From positions 3,941,626 through 4,005,625 of the forward strand of contig BCIA01000002.1 in assembly GCA_001599815.1 (NCBI GenBank): a stretch of DNA of 64,000 nucleotides. The letters run 5' to 3'. The notes below the pieces were generated by a model. That model saw only the letters and a program-made list of their open reading frames with translations, was not told the origin of the DNA and made no database searches. The translations under genes and the position numbers were made by a program. This DNA is from Furcasterigmium furcatum. Lineage: Eukaryota; Ascomycota; Sordariomycetes; Glomerellales; Plectosphaerellaceae. Below, piece after piece: positions 11,926 to 22,578 of the stretch (its first letter is position 1; the number at the start of each line of letters is the position of its first letter).

Positions 11926-12569
11926 GAGGCGGATTCCGGCCAAAATTCAAACATTATAAGGGCATTAGCCAGGACAGAAAATATACTCGAATGTCCGGTG
12001 GGATTTGCCGGCAAGGTGAAGCAAGGCAACATAGGTAACCTCTTGGGAATGTATTCAATAAACTCACATTCATCAGCTTTTCCATGCATCCCGACCTGTC
12101 TACTTGTATTTTCCGCTTTTGCCATTATCCTGCGGGTGGTGTGTTGGTCCCAATCAATTGCCTCCTTCAACGGTCGAGACAAGCCGCACTCGGCGGTGGA
12201 TCTTCAACATTTCCTCCCGTCGTTCAGCGCCGAGATCTCGCCGGAGTGGAATTCCACCGACCCTGAGTTCTGCCAGGTAATACAATCACTTCTGGCTTGA
12301 TCGTCCCTGTGGAGAGAGTTCAAGTTCTGCCACAGCGGAGTGTGTCACGCCGCCCTCGTGAGCGAGGCACTAAATACGGGAGGGGCATACGGCATTTTGA
12401 CACAGATTAGATTCTCCGATTGAATATCACCCGAGCCGAGTTACCTGCCTGGTGCACCAACTTGTTACGAGTAACATAACATTGGCGACTCACTAAAAGC
12501 AAATCATTCCCCTCGATCAAACCTCAACCATCCCCAGTCAATCCCAAGTCAAACCCTCAATCACGCAAC
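11926..12569. other. Intergenic region
   Basis: About 640 bp between the tRNA 5' end and the oxidoreductase start. It is AT-richer than the genes and should hold the promoter of the plus-strand gene. No other feature seen. Confidence 0.45.
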
Positions 12570-13724
12570 ATGGTCGGCGTCGCCATCCTGGGCGCGGGCA
12601 TCTTCGCCCGTGAGCGTGAGCAACAACCCCTCAACCAGACTTGGCGATAGCTTCATCCAGACTCACATTGCATCTCCCAGAACACATCCCTGCCATCGAG
12701 GCGATCCCCGAGCTTGAACTCAAGGCCATCTGGTCCCGCTCTCTCACATCCGCCGAGGCCCTCGCATCCGGCCTCAAGTCCGGCGCAAAGCCCGACCTCT
12801 ACCACAGCAGCCCCGAAGACCCCGCCAAGTCCCTCGACACGCTCCTCGCGCGCCCGGACATCGCCGCCGTCATCATCTGCCTGCCCATCCTCGCGCAGCC
12901 CGAGATCATCAAGAAGGCTCTGACGGCCGGCAAGCACGTCCTGTCCGAGAAGCCCATCGCGAAGGACATCGCGTCCGCCGAGGCCCTGCTCAAGTGGTAC
13001 GACGGGGTGCCGAACCGCCCCATCTGGGCCGTCGCGGAGAACTTCCGCTTCATGAAGTCGCTCCTCTTCGGCGCCGAGAAGCTCAGGGAGATCGGCGGCC
13101 AGGTCGTGACCTTCAGCCTGGCCGTCTTCTCCCTCGTGAAAGACGATAGCCGGTACTTCAACACGGCTTGTAAGTCAGCCCCGAAGCGCACGACAGTTCG
13201 TGGACCAGTTTCTGACGAATGCAGGGCGCAAAACCCCCGAGTACCAGGGCGGCTTCCTCCTCGACGGCGGCGTGCACCACATCGCCACCCTCCGCCTGCT
13301 CCTCAACGCCGCCGACGACGAGGTCCACAGCCTCATCGCGCAGAGCTCCCTCCTGCAGGAGAAGCTGCCGCCCGTCGACACCGTGCACGCCGTCCTCACG
13401 ACGCGGAAGAACGTGCACGGCACGGCGAGCATCTCCTTCGGCACCGAGTTCAAGTCCGGCTTCGACGCGCAGGTCGTGACGACCAACGGCTCCGTCACCC
13501 TCACGCCGACCAGGGTCGAATGGACCGGCAGGGGCCAGGAGAAGCAGGTGGCCGAGTTCCCGTGGAACGCGGGCGTGCAGGCCGAGATCGAGGCGTTCGC
13601 GAAGAGCCTCGCGGGAGGCGTCGTCGACCCGGGCCAGAGCGGGCAGGAGGCGCTGGCAGACCTGAAGGTCATCGAGGGGATCTTGGTGTCTGGCGAAAAG
13701 GGGGGTGAGCGCCGCGTGCTCTGA
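12570..13724 (+). CDS. Gfo/Idh/MocA-family NAD(P) oxidoreductase
   Basis: Three exons (12570-12609, 12681-13169, 13225-13724) with introns of 71 and 55 bp encode 342 aa. The first, tiny exon supplies the Rossmann loop, VAILGAGIFAQHIPAI after splicing. The family motif LSEKPIAKD follows near residue 120, with the conserved EKP lysine. The second half has the GGFLLDGGVHHIATLRLLL block with the catalytic-region Asp and His. Such enzymes oxidise or reduce sugars, inositols and sugar acids. It lies beside a class II aldolase and a threonate dehydrogenase-like gene, which points to sugar-acid metabolism, but its own substrate is unknown. The phases at all four splice sites agree. Confidence 0.88.
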
Positions 13725-13906
13725 GCGAGCCGCTCACCACTTGGGCGGGATGAGTCAATTGAAAATAATTTCATCGCCTCAGACAATAGAACCGAAAGAC
13801 TTATTGACGGGAAGGTATTGTTCATCACGTTCTCATTTTCTCTATCCCGAGACATTGCTATGGGGTATGTCATCTCGAGTCGCTGCCCTCATCCTCTCTC
13901 ACCCCC

Positions 13907-14773
13907 CTACGCCTTGCCAGCCGAACCGAAGCAATCGCAGTACCACTCAATGGCCTCCTGCATCTTGTTCGTCCCCGCCTCCATGACAGCCGTGATGGGC
14001 TTCCCCCTCGTCGTCTCCTGCGACTTGGCGTAGTGGTCGTTCATGCCCTTGTTGATGTTGATCTTGGTCATGCCGGCCTTGATACACTTGTGGTAGATCT
14101 CCGCGGTGAAGGGGTCGGCGCCGTGCAGCACGAGCCTGACGCGGTCGCCGACGGCGGCGTTGACCTTCTCGAGGCGGTCGTACTCGAGGATGATGCCGCG
14201 CGGGCCGTACTCGCCGTGGACGTTGCCAAAGGCGGGCGCGAGCATCTCGATGCCCGTCGCGACGAACTCCTCGGCCTGCTCGGGGGTCGTGAGGACGCCC
14301 TCGAGGTCGACGGTCTCCGCGACGCCGTCCTCGCCGCCCTCGATGCGGCCGGGCTCGGCCTCGGTCGCGATACCGCGCTCGTGGCAGTAGTCGACCAGCT
14401 CCTTGGTCAGGGCGAGGTTCTCCTCCTTCTCGTAGTGGCTCATGTCGCACATGATGCTGTCGAAGCCCTCGGGGATGTCTGCCGCCCTGCGGACGAGCTC
14501 TGGCGTCTGGGCGTGGTCCAGGTGCAGGGCGATGGGGACCGATGCGCTGTGGCAGGCCTCGGCGGCGGCGCGGACCAGCGCGGTGCCGGCGTACTGGATG
14601 GCCCAGGGGAAGAGCTGGACGATGATGGGGGAGCGTTTCTTCTCCGCGGCGCGAACCGTGGCGATGACGGATTCAAGGTTGTAGCAGCACATGCCGGGGA
14701 CAGCGTAGCCGCCATCGCGGGCTGCGTTGAGGATCGCAAGAGTGCGATTTTGGGACAAGGACGGGCGAGGCAT
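13907..14773 (-). CDS. Class II ketose-bisphosphate aldolase-like protein
   Basis: An intronless 288-aa protein covering one class II aldolase TIM barrel, the length of bacterial tagatose-bisphosphate aldolases (GatY/KbaY). Visible zinc and catalytic residues are ALHLDHAQ (D86, H87), the HGEYG loop (H186) and LVLHGAD (H217), with MTKINI before the phosphate-binding end. The family splits a ketose phosphate into dihydroxyacetone phosphate plus an aldehyde, or a tetronate 4-phosphate into DHAP plus CO2 in related systems. The next gene divergently upstream is a threonate dehydrogenase-like protein, which suggests a linked path. No signal peptide, so probably cytosolic. Class is certain; true substrate is inference. 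Confidence 0.9.
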   Translation of the reverse strand: MPRPSLSQNRTLAILNAARDGGYAVPGMCCYNLESVIATVRAAEKKRSPIIVQLFPWAIQYAGTALVRAAAEACHSASVPIALHLDHAQTPELVRRAADIPEGFDSIMCDMSHYEKEENLALTKELVDYCHERGIATEAEPGRIEGGEDGVAETVDLEGVLTTPEQAEEFVATGIEMLAPAFGNVHGEYGPRGIILEYDRLEKVNAAVGDRVRLVLHGADPFTAEIYHKCIKAGMTKININKGMNDHYAKSQETTRGKPITAVMEAGTNKMQEAIEWYCDCFGSAGKA

Positions 14774-15609
14774 TGTGAGTGTGATGGGGTGTGTGAGGAC
14801 TGGGTGATGAGGGAGAGTGTGAGACAGTGAGTGAGAGTACAGGGGTATAAGACACTTCTATCGGCAAAGAGAAAGAGGCAGAGAATGGATGAATAGGACT
14901 CGATGATGGCGCTGCAGTGAGAGAACCGGCTAAGTATGAATGCGCATCACGGCTCCTCCAGCCCCCTCTCATCCGAGATCCATATCCACGTCGACCAAGA
15001 GAACACACGGTCTCGGCGCATGCTCCGGGCCATCGGACAAGCTGCCACCGACCGAACCGACCCGAACGATCTCGACAAGCGGCCCAACGCCGCAAGATAT
15101 TGCGACTCGGTCCTCAGCTCCCCGTTGACGCGGATAAAGCTCCTGTGGCAAAAGTGGAGGAGCGGAGAATAGCTCATTTTTGCCGGCTCAGCATAGGGCA
15201 TTTGGGCAACCATCGGTGGGGTGGGCGCATGTCGGCAAGTCTCCGGGTGTGGCCATCGGCGCTCCCGCCGATGGTGATGGGGGTTTGCCCGGCGGGGGGA
15301 AAAGGGGGTCGCGGCCCCATTGGCCCAGGGGCTGCCCGCTGTCAAAGGATGAGGGGCAGCACAGCTTGACCAAGCTCTCGGAAACCTCAAAGAGGGAATG
15401 TGGCACTTTGACTTGGCTGGTAGGCTCGTTTATAAAGTAATCGGATTCCTTGAAGAAACGCCGGAGCCGGCCATTTGACCGTCTGAAGTCTGCAAGTATC
15501 CGCATCTTCAGGAACATTTCATCCCCTGAGTCGGCCCCTGAGTGCTACAGTAGTCACTCACCAAATCCATCCACCTCACTCACTAAACTAAATCTCACCC
15601 ACAATCAAC
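14774..15609. promoter_or_regulatory. Divergent promoter, aldolase / threonate dehydrogenase
   Basis: An 836-bp region between two head-to-head genes, so their expression may be coordinated. Pyrimidine-rich stretches precede both starts. No regulator site is recognised with confidence. Confidence 0.5.
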
Positions 15610-16950
15610 ATGGCTGTAGGCAAGGCCCCCGTGGCCTTCATCGGCCTCGGAGCCATGGGCTTCGGCATGGCCACCAACCTCGTCAAGTTGGGATATCCCG
15701 TCACCGGCTTCGACGTCTGGGGCCCGACCCTGGACAGGTTCAAGCAGGCCGGCGGAAGCACCGCGACGACACCCGCCGAGGCCGTCGCCAACAAGTCTCA
15801 CTGCGTCTGCATGGTCGCCACGGCGCAGCAGGCCCAGTCGGTCCTCCTCGACGGCGAAAACGCCGCCATTTCCACCCTGCCCCAGGGCGCCACCGTGCTC
15901 CTCTGCTCGACCGTCCCCTGCGCCTACGTCCAGGGCCTGGAGAAGGAGCTCGCCGCCCGCGGCCGCGGCGACATCCTGCTCGTCGACTGCCCCGTCTCCG
16001 GCGGCGCCACCCGCGCCGCCGACGGCACCCTCTCCATCATGGCCGGCGCCTCGGACGCCGCCATCGAGTCCGGCCGCGAGCTGCTCCAGGCCATGTCCGA
16101 CCCGGAGAAGCTCTACATCGTCAAGGGCGGCATCGGCGCCGGCAGCAACATGAAGATGTGCCACCAGGTCCTCGCCGCCAACCAGATCCTCTCCGCCAGC
16201 GAGGCCATGGGCTTCGCGAGCCACCTCGGCCTCGACCTCCCCTCCACCGGCAAGGCCCTGGTCGCGTCCGAGGGATGGAGCTTCATGCTCGAGCACCGCC
16301 TCCCCCGCATGCTCCACCCCGAATTCATGCCCATCGCCAGCGCCCTCACCATCATCCTCAAGGACACGAGCATCATCACCTCCGAGGCCCGGCGGATGGC
16401 CTTCCCCACCCCCATGACCACCACCGCCGAGCAGGTCTACTTCGCCGGCCTGGGCCGCAGCTTCGGCCCCGACGACGACAGCAGCCTCATCCGTCTCTAC
16501 GCCGAGGGCAAGGGCAAGGTCGGCCCCGTGGCGGGCGAGGCCAAGACCGACGAGGAGAAGCTCGCCCTCGTTGTCGACCTGCTCAAGGGCATCCACCTCT
16601 GCTCCGCCGCCGAGACCATCGCCTACGGCCAGTTCGTCGGCCTGGACCTCGACCAGCTGTTTGAGCTGTGCATCAACGCCGCGGGCGGCAGCTCGATCCT
16701 GTCCTCCCTCGGACCCGAGATCATCAAGGCCTTCCGCGACGGGAACGCCGCCTCCGGCTGGACGGCGGCCGGCGCGACGCTCAAGTCGTACGAGGAGAAG
16801 CTGCAGAAGGCCGTCGACGAGGCGCAGAGGCTGAAGATGCCCGTGTTCCTGGGCAGCCAGGCCCTGAACCTGATCCGGGTGGCGCAGAGGACGAACAAGA
16901 GCGTGTCTGACCTCGCGGCGGGATCCGTGGTGAGCGTCTGGACGTCATGA
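15610..16950 (+). CDS. L-threonate dehydrogenase-like (3-hydroxyisobutyrate dehydrogenase superfamily)
   Basis: An intronless 446-aa beta-hydroxyacid dehydrogenase. It has the N-terminal Rossmann motif FIGLGAMGFGMA, the substrate loop DCPVSGGATRAADGTL and the catalytic lysine block GGIGAGSNMKMCHQV. At 446 aa it is about 150 residues longer than the classical 3-hydroxyisobutyrate dehydrogenase, and the extra C-terminal half repeats the all-helical NAD-binding-11 fold, as in fungal L-threonate dehydrogenase-type proteins. The likely reaction is NAD-linked oxidation of a C4 sugar acid at C2. It is divergent from an aldolase gene. The pathway's expected DUF1537 kinase is not in the window. Confidence 0.85.
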   Translation: MAVGKAPVAFIGLGAMGFGMATNLVKLGYPVTGFDVWGPTLDRFKQAGGSTATTPAEAVANKSHCVCMVATAQQAQSVLLDGENAAISTLPQGATVLLCSTVPCAYVQGLEKELAARGRGDILLVDCPVSGGATRAADGTLSIMAGASDAAIESGRELLQAMSDPEKLYIVKGGIGAGSNMKMCHQVLAANQILSASEAMGFASHLGLDLPSTGKALVASEGWSFMLEHRLPRMLHPEFMPIASALTIILKDTSIITSEARRMAFPTPMTTTAEQVYFAGLGRSFGPDDDSSLIRLYAEGKGKVGPVAGEAKTDEEKLALVVDLLKGIHLCSAAETIAYGQFVGLDLDQLFELCINAAGGSSILSSLGPEIIKAFRDGNAASGWTAAGATLKSYEEKLQKAVDEAQRLKMPVFLGSQALNLIRVAQRTNKSVSDLAAGSVVSVWTS

Positions 16951-17343
16951 GGCGGGGGCATTGTGTAATAGAAAGCGAATGATATCACGAATGATTTAGA
17001 AGCGTTCGAGGCATTTCCGACTTATTGGCACTGTTGGTCCTTGAGCCACAAGACGTGATGTACATGAGCAGCATCTGGCGAGCTTGAGCGGTACCACACA
17101 CGGAACCATGTCAGTTCGGCACCACGATACAAGCAAGCTAAGCCTCCGGGTTGAACATCATCAAGTAGCAATTGTCCCTTGAAATTTGGAGAATTCGAGT
17201 AGCTCCCAGGTGTCGTGGCTCAAGCCTGATGCAGACCTGATCCCCTCCCCAGCCACAATCCTCTCCCTGAAAAGGGGCTGCTTCTCGTCCTCGGACTTCA
17301 GCCATATGATACCCCCACACCCTTCTTCGACCGTCAGCAATCC
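16951..17343. other. Convergent intergenic region
   Basis: About 390 bp between two 3' ends. No gene or repeat is visible. Confidence 0.5.
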
Positions 17344-19560
17344 CTAGAGCTCCATCTCAAGCTGCTGAAAGACGGGATCATCGTCACGCGTCCACAGCTG
17401 CGTCCTGCGCGGCACAGCCGTCGCGGCGCGCTCCCTGGTAAACGACGTCTCGATCGGCGAGAACGGCTCCTCCGTAACCGGCGTCGCCGGCAGCGGCTTC
17501 TTCTGAAAGACCCGCTCCCGGGCGACTTCAATTGACATGGGCGGGCCCGGCCTCCGGGGCACCGTGGGGGGAGCCTTGTATGCGTGCTCGGCCGCGATCT
17601 TGGCGAAGTTTGCGATCGTCTCGGCGCTCGGGGGCGGCGGCGTGTCCTCGATGACGATGACTTCCCAGGAAGAGTCTTCCTCCGGGCTCTCGGGCTGGCT
17701 GGAAGCGGCCGGGCTGGAGGTCTCCTGCCGGCGGTGGTCCTGGTCGAATAGTGGGAGGAAGAGCTCGTCGCCCTCATCGTCGATACCGGGGAGAGGGTTC
17801 GGGGACCTGGACTTGGTGATCCGCAGGGGAGAGACAGAGGCGTGACCCGGGGGGAGATCTGGCTGGACGCCAGGGCTGTCGGGCTCCTGAATCGGGCTCG
17901 AGAGTTGGACGACGGATGGTTCCGGTGTTCCAAACAGTGCTGATTCCTCCTCCGGGGTGAGGGTCACGCCCATCATGTGGATGTCTCGAGAGTCGATGTC
18001 CTCTTCCTTGACAATCGGTGGCGGGGACGGCCTGGGGGAGGGATGGAGTGGAAAGAAGAGCTCGTTGCCCTCCTCGTACTGCGGTCCCAAGGCGCGGGGC
18101 TCGCTGGGAGCAACAGTCGAGCGAGCCCCATCCTCCTGATTCTCGTTGTGAGGCTGGTCGGGGTCCTGATTGTCTTGGATTGCTGGATCTGGGGAGTGCT
18201 CATCTTCTCCCTCCTCTCCACCTTCTTCGCCGCCATCAATATCCATCGCGTCGCGAACAGCGAGCTCCTCGTCGTCGAAGGTCTCCTCGTTTGCCTCATC
18301 TCCCTGAGCAACACCATTTTTCAAGCTCTTTGCGACCGAGGCTGCCTCCTCGTCGTTCTCGCAGTCTTCGTAGATAGATACCATTCTGCCCTTAGGTGTT
18401 GGAAGAGCTTCAACGACGGGCTGAACCCTGAGAATCATGTCGATGCCGCTGGCGCTCCTCAGTTTGCGGAAGAAGCAGATGCAGCTGCCACACCACTTCC
18501 GAGAAACGAGGATCTCGAACTTCATGCGCCGCGGGTCCGCCCGGATCAGGTCCCTCAGCCTGCGGATGTCTTTGCAGGTGGCAAAGCCGCCCTTCGCGAG
18601 GATGCCAAAGTCCTCGAGGAGCATGTAGAGCAGAAACGTGGCCAGCTTCTTCTCGACATGGGCGGAGTGGTACGAGCCGTACTTCTCCTGGGTCATGCCC
18701 GAGCCTTTACTGCCTGCGCCGTCGTAGATCGAGCCCAGCCGGTGCTTCAGCATGGGCGCGAGTCTGATGACCCTCTTCCGCCAGATGGGCTTCCAGAGAA
18801 CCTTGGCCGAGGGCGCCTCGCCACCGAAGATTCGCCCGCCGGGGCCGATGTTCGAGCTTGTCGCAGTCTTGAGGATGTGCTGGCCGCCGGCCTGGTCGAT
18901 GTAGACCAAAGCCCCAAGGACAGACTTTTGGACGAATTTATGCCGTGCGGTCTTCAAAGCCTTTCGAGCATCTGCTCCAAGGAGGTCGGGAAGATCGCGA
19001 AACCACATGCTGGCTCCAGCGACGACCTGGGAGACGGTGAAGAAGACATCGCCATTGGAGTTGCGCCCTTTTTGAAATGTGAAGATTGGATTGTTCTGCT
19101 TTTTCTGGTCGACAGACTGTGAAGCAGTAGGTTGGATGTCGGGCTGAAGGGGACTTTGAACGGGCTCTTGAAGGGATTGTTGAATGGATGGAACAAGTTG
19201 AATTGGTTGAACGGCCTGGGCGGGCTGAACGGACTGGAGAGGTGCCGGGGGCTCACTCAAGGTACTTGAGGACCGTTTATCAATCTCCGTGAGAGACATT
19301 CTTCTGGTGATGTTCCGGACTTCAGTGATCTGGACATCATCGACATCGCTGTCCGCCGACTTTTTTCCATCGTCTGCGCCCGGGACCATCCAGGGCTGGA
19401 TGACCTCGATCGACTGAAGCGGCCTGTCGTACTCCGGTGTCTCGAAGAAGTGGCTTCGCTCTTCGACCGTGGGCTGAATAGCGGGAACCGGTGTCCGGCT
19501 CGACCAACCTGAGCTGTTCGAGTCGGACTCAGAGTCGGAGTCGATCACGATGACATCCAT
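17344..19560 (-). CDS. SsdA-type deaminase-like protein with two SUMO-interaction-like motifs
   Basis: One exon of 738 aa from the ATG at 19560. The frame stays open upstream, but a GTAAGT...AG pair (19623-19573) looks like a 5' UTR intron, so I reject the longer start. Residues 170-375 form the only folded region. It contains SAHVEKKLATFLLY (H301, E303) and SRKWCGSCICFF (C357, C360), the HxE...CxxC zinc and proton-shuttle pattern of the cytidine deaminase superfamily. The layout is that of fungal proteins sharing the SsdA-like C-terminal domain. The rest is Pro/Ser/acidic and probably disordered. The protein opens with MDVIVIDSDSESDS and repeats the pattern at about residues 632-640 (WEVIVIEDT); both are hydrophobic-acidic SIM-like motifs. 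A nuclear or chromatin role is inference; activity is untested. Confidence 0.75.
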   Translation of the reverse strand: MDVIVIDSDSESDSNSSGWSSRTPVPAIQPTVEERSHFFETPEYDRPLQSIEVIQPWMVPGADDGKKSADSDVDDVQITEVRNITRRMSLTEIDKRSSSTLSEPPAPLQSVQPAQAVQPIQLVPSIQQSLQEPVQSPLQPDIQPTASQSVDQKKQNNPIFTFQKGRNSNGDVFFTVSQVVAGASMWFRDLPDLLGADARKALKTARHKFVQKSVLGALVYIDQAGGQHILKTATSSNIGPGGRIFGGEAPSAKVLWKPIWRKRVIRLAPMLKHRLGSIYDGAGSKGSGMTQEKYGSYHSAHVEKKLATFLLYMLLEDFGILAKGGFATCKDIRRLRDLIRADPRRMKFEILVSRKWCGSCICFFRKLRSASGIDMILRVQPVVEALPTPKGRMVSIYEDCENDEEAASVAKSLKNGVAQGDEANEETFDDEELAVRDAMDIDGGEEGGEEGEDEHSPDPAIQDNQDPDQPHNENQEDGARSTVAPSEPRALGPQYEEGNELFFPLHPSPRPSPPPIVKEEDIDSRDIHMMGVTLTPEEESALFGTPEPSVVQLSSPIQEPDSPGVQPDLPPGHASVSPLRITKSRSPNPLPGIDDEGDELFLPLFDQDHRRQETSSPAASSQPESPEEDSSWEVIVIEDTPPPPSAETIANFAKIAAEHAYKAPPTVPRRPGPPMSIEVARERVFQKKPLPATPVTEEPFSPIETSFTRERAATAVPRRTQLWTRDDDPVFQQLEMEL

Positions 19561-21054
19561 TGCCCTTTGTTTCTTGTCAGCAAAGCAATGTGAAAAGTAG
19601 CGAGGAGGACTGTGAAGACTTACTGCCACCCAGCTATGCGCAAGCGGATGCACGATAGGATCGGCGTGACTCGGTGTAAGAAGTAAGAATTTGGTGAGTG
19701 CGTGAGGTGTCCAGGAGTGAGAAGAATTTATTGGAGAGAGGCTGCGAGTTGAACGGTTGCCGTTCTGCCAGATTTTGGAAGTTGAGGTTAAAGCTGCGAA
19801 CTTGTGTGAATGCCTGCAAGGCAAGGCCGGCGACATCCCCCCAGATGGAAGGAACGAAGCAACTTCGGACGTTCTAACTCACAAACCTGAGATATGTGGT
19901 CAAAAGGTAACAGGATGTTGATGAGGGGGGAATCCCAAGTAAAAACAGTTCACAGCAGCAGGTCGTCCACGTGACTTTTCAGTAGGAGATCAGTTAAGGA
20001 GTCAAGTTGAAGAGTTATCTGAGTGGTTTCCAAAACTCAGATGCAAGTCAGAGGTTCTGTTATAATGGGATAGATGCGTGAATCACGGGTGTTCTCATGT
20101 CCACCGCAGTACTGTCTGCCTCGTTGCCTTGGAACGGGAGGGCCAGGACAGAAAGCCCAGACCTTCCAAAGGCGAGGTTTGAAACTTTTGAGATTGGAAC
20201 GGCCGAAACTGCCTGGGAGAGATATGACAGCCTTGAGTTTAGGATTGAGATGTACTGAGAGCTGCAAGATACAGAAGCATTCCAGGTGGCAGGTGAGAAA
20301 ATTGAAGCCGAGGGGTCTGATTACGACAGCGAAGAGTTGAAGGTGGTAAACTTCTGAGATTGTGAATGACCAAGGACTTTTCGTCTGGCGTGAGAGGAGA
20401 AGAAGGGCAAGACCTCGGCAGAAGCCAGAAAGCAGCACTGAGAGGGAGGGCCAAACACAACCTCACGTCTGGGGTATAGGAAAGCGGGTGAGTGGGCGTT
20501 GGCCTCGGCGGCGGAAAGTCAAAACGTCCATCAACCCAAGCACCGTTGAGTCCCAGTCGTTGAGCGCCTGCCTCAGTCACAACTGAAGCCACAGACGAAG
20601 AGGCTGAGGGACTACACGATGGAACCCAGAGGCAGATACGGAGTCGAAATGGTCTGGCAAGTCCAACTTTTCGGCAAGCGAACAGCTGTCTACAGGATGA
20701 GGACAGGATTGGGCACGACGCTGATTTGAGAGGCTATCAGGCCCGCGGCAATGAAGTCTGTGTTACTGCGAACCGTCCGCCATCCACTCAGTGTCCTGGT
20801 TTCAACGAGCCTGGGGACAACGACACGGCGAGACATGCCACACCAGTAGCGTCGGAACAACATGGCAGCATGGAGGCGCGGAGCGACCAATATCATGACG
20901 AGTCAACAAGAGCGGACGGGACCTTGTATTCGGGTGTGAGAAAAATTCCTCAATGTGGATTCCTTTTCAACGCCTAACCCAATGCCGCCGCGTGCCGTGC
21001 GGTACCCGAAACCAGACCATTCATTTTTAATCACAAGTGTGGCGCGTGGTATCT
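19561..21054. other. Intergenic region with 5' UTR of the deaminase-like gene
   Basis: About 1.5 kb. The part next to 19561 holds the probable 51-bp 5' UTR intron. The rest carries many short frames without coding character and is presumably promoter and leader sequence, plus the 3' end of rps19. Confidence 0.45.
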
Positions 21055-22040
21055 TTACTCGTCATCCTCCTCCTCCTCCTCGGCCTCAGCGGTGGTCTGA
21101 GCAATACCTGGGTGGGGTTAGCTACGAGGATCAGAAGAGTGGGGGACTCCGGCGGGAACTCACGGTCAAGATCACGCTGGCCGGACTCGGTGATGCGGCG
21201 GCCGCCCTTCTCCTCGTCGTGCTCAACGACGCCGATCTTCTCGAGGGCCTGGAGGACCTTGCGGTCGACGGAGCCGGAGGCGTCAACGTGGTGGGAGGGA
21301 CGCACACCACGGTTCTTGGCGGAGCCGTGGACCTTGCGGAGGCGGCCGACACCGACGGTCTTGCGGAGGTAGACGTGGCGGGCGACGGAGGCGGCACGGA
21401 CGTAGAACCAGTCAATGTCCTGGGGAGGGAGCTCGTTGCCGGCGCCGGTCTTGACGATGTCAACCCAGCCTGGGAAAAGTCAGCCACATGTCACAATAAG
21501 AATGAGAAGCGGGAAGGAAACATACCGGGAATGGGGAGCTTGCCCTGGCGCTTCAGGAAAGCAGCATAGGCGACGATGAACTTCTGCGCCTGTCGGGAGA
21601 AAGAACACCAATTAGCAATGATTCCGTCGTCAGAGGTCTTGCGACCCCCTCGCGCCTGCTCGATTCCTCGTGTATCCCATTGTCTGTCCGACCGTATTTC
21701 GAGTGTGCCGATCATCGTCGTCGTCGTCTCTTGTCGGCAGGCCTTTCGGCCATGTCGTGCTCGATTTCGTCGCTTCGGGTAGCGATGTCGCGCCAGCCAA
21801 TTGATCGCGGCGCCAGAGAATTTCTTCGTCTCCGCCGTCTTCAGGAAGACTGGTCGCAGCAGTCGCCGTCGTCAAAGCGAATGTCGGACATGGTCGGCAC
21901 GGGCAGATTTCTTTGCCCTCGGTTTTCGGGTACGGACAGACGGTTGGGTTCGAGGAATGGTGCTTGCTGCCGCGGGGGCGCAGACAGGAATGGCTTCAAG
22001 AACCTACATCGACATCGCGAACGGTAACGCCGCCAGCCAT
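21055..22040 (-). CDS. rps19: 40S ribosomal protein S19 (eS19)
   Basis: Four exons (22040-22008, 21589-21526, 21469-21164, 21107-21055) give 151 aa, the usual eS19 length. The first exon codes MAGGVTVRDVD. After a long 418-bp intron come FIVAYAAFLKRQGKLPIPGW, then DIDWFYVRAASVARHVYLR and GSVDRKVLQALEKIGVVEHD, and an acidic tail EAEEEEDDE, all hallmarks of eS19. The protein sits on the head of the small ribosomal subunit and is needed for late 18S rRNA maturation. The early long intron is typical of fungal ribosomal protein genes. All splice phases agree. Confidence 0.96.
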
Positions 22041-22578
22041 TTTTGCGGTATTGTCTGGTGAGGGAGGGAAGGACTGGTGGGTTAGTTGTGATTGTCTCGG
22101 GAGTGAGGAGTGCAAGTTTCTGGAGCCGGCCTCGCGATGGAAAAGTTTTGGTGGCACTGCGGGGATTGGCTGCAAGACTGGCTCGGCGGGCTAGGGCAGG
22201 ATTACCCTGTGGTGCACGTGACAATGTATTAGGTAAGATTAGGAACACAGTCTTCGCACTGTCAAGACACAGCCCTCTTAGTGGGTCCATTTTCTACACG
22301 GGCTTCCATATTGCGAGTTACACGAGCAACCATCACTTCTCACTCATGCCACAGATTGGCACACATTTTAATGATGGGGGATCTTTCTCCTATTTTTATA
22401 GACCTATTATACTGCCATGGTAGTCATTGCATGCTACCAACTTCTTTAATGGTCAAGTTTGATCGCAGCGTCTCACCGAGACTCGCCGCTTGGTCGTGAT
22501 GCAACCTTCCCTCAATGCATCGACAGATCCCGTCGTACACGCTCACCGCAGGATGCCACACCCTCCTCGCTCGCCACG
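22041..22578. other. rps19 promoter and ZIP gene 3' region
   Basis: About 540 bp. It holds the upstream region of rps19 and the end of the ZIP transporter. No gene seen. Confidence 0.5.

Noticed and set aside
14033..14830. 265-codon plus-strand frame opposite the aldolase
   Set aside because: Antisense shadow; low-complexity Asp/Leu/Gly composition and no domain.
15595..16596. 333-codon minus-strand frame opposite the threonate dehydrogenase-like gene
   Set aside because: Antisense shadow created by strong third-position GC bias.
17977..19122. Long plus-strand frame of 381 codons opposite the deaminase-like gene
   Set aside because: It is the antisense shadow of GC-rich coding sequence; no domain, no good start context, and the minus-strand product has recognisable motifs.
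19561..19836. N-terminal extension of the deaminase-like protein by 92 residues
   Set aside because: The stretch has no coding character and contains a GTAAGT...AG pair that looks like a leader intron; the SIM-like motif begins right after the downstream ATG.
21590..22007. snoRNA inside the long first intron of rps19
   Set aside because: I looked for a C box (RTGATGA) paired with a D box (CTGA) near matching ends and did not find a credible pair.
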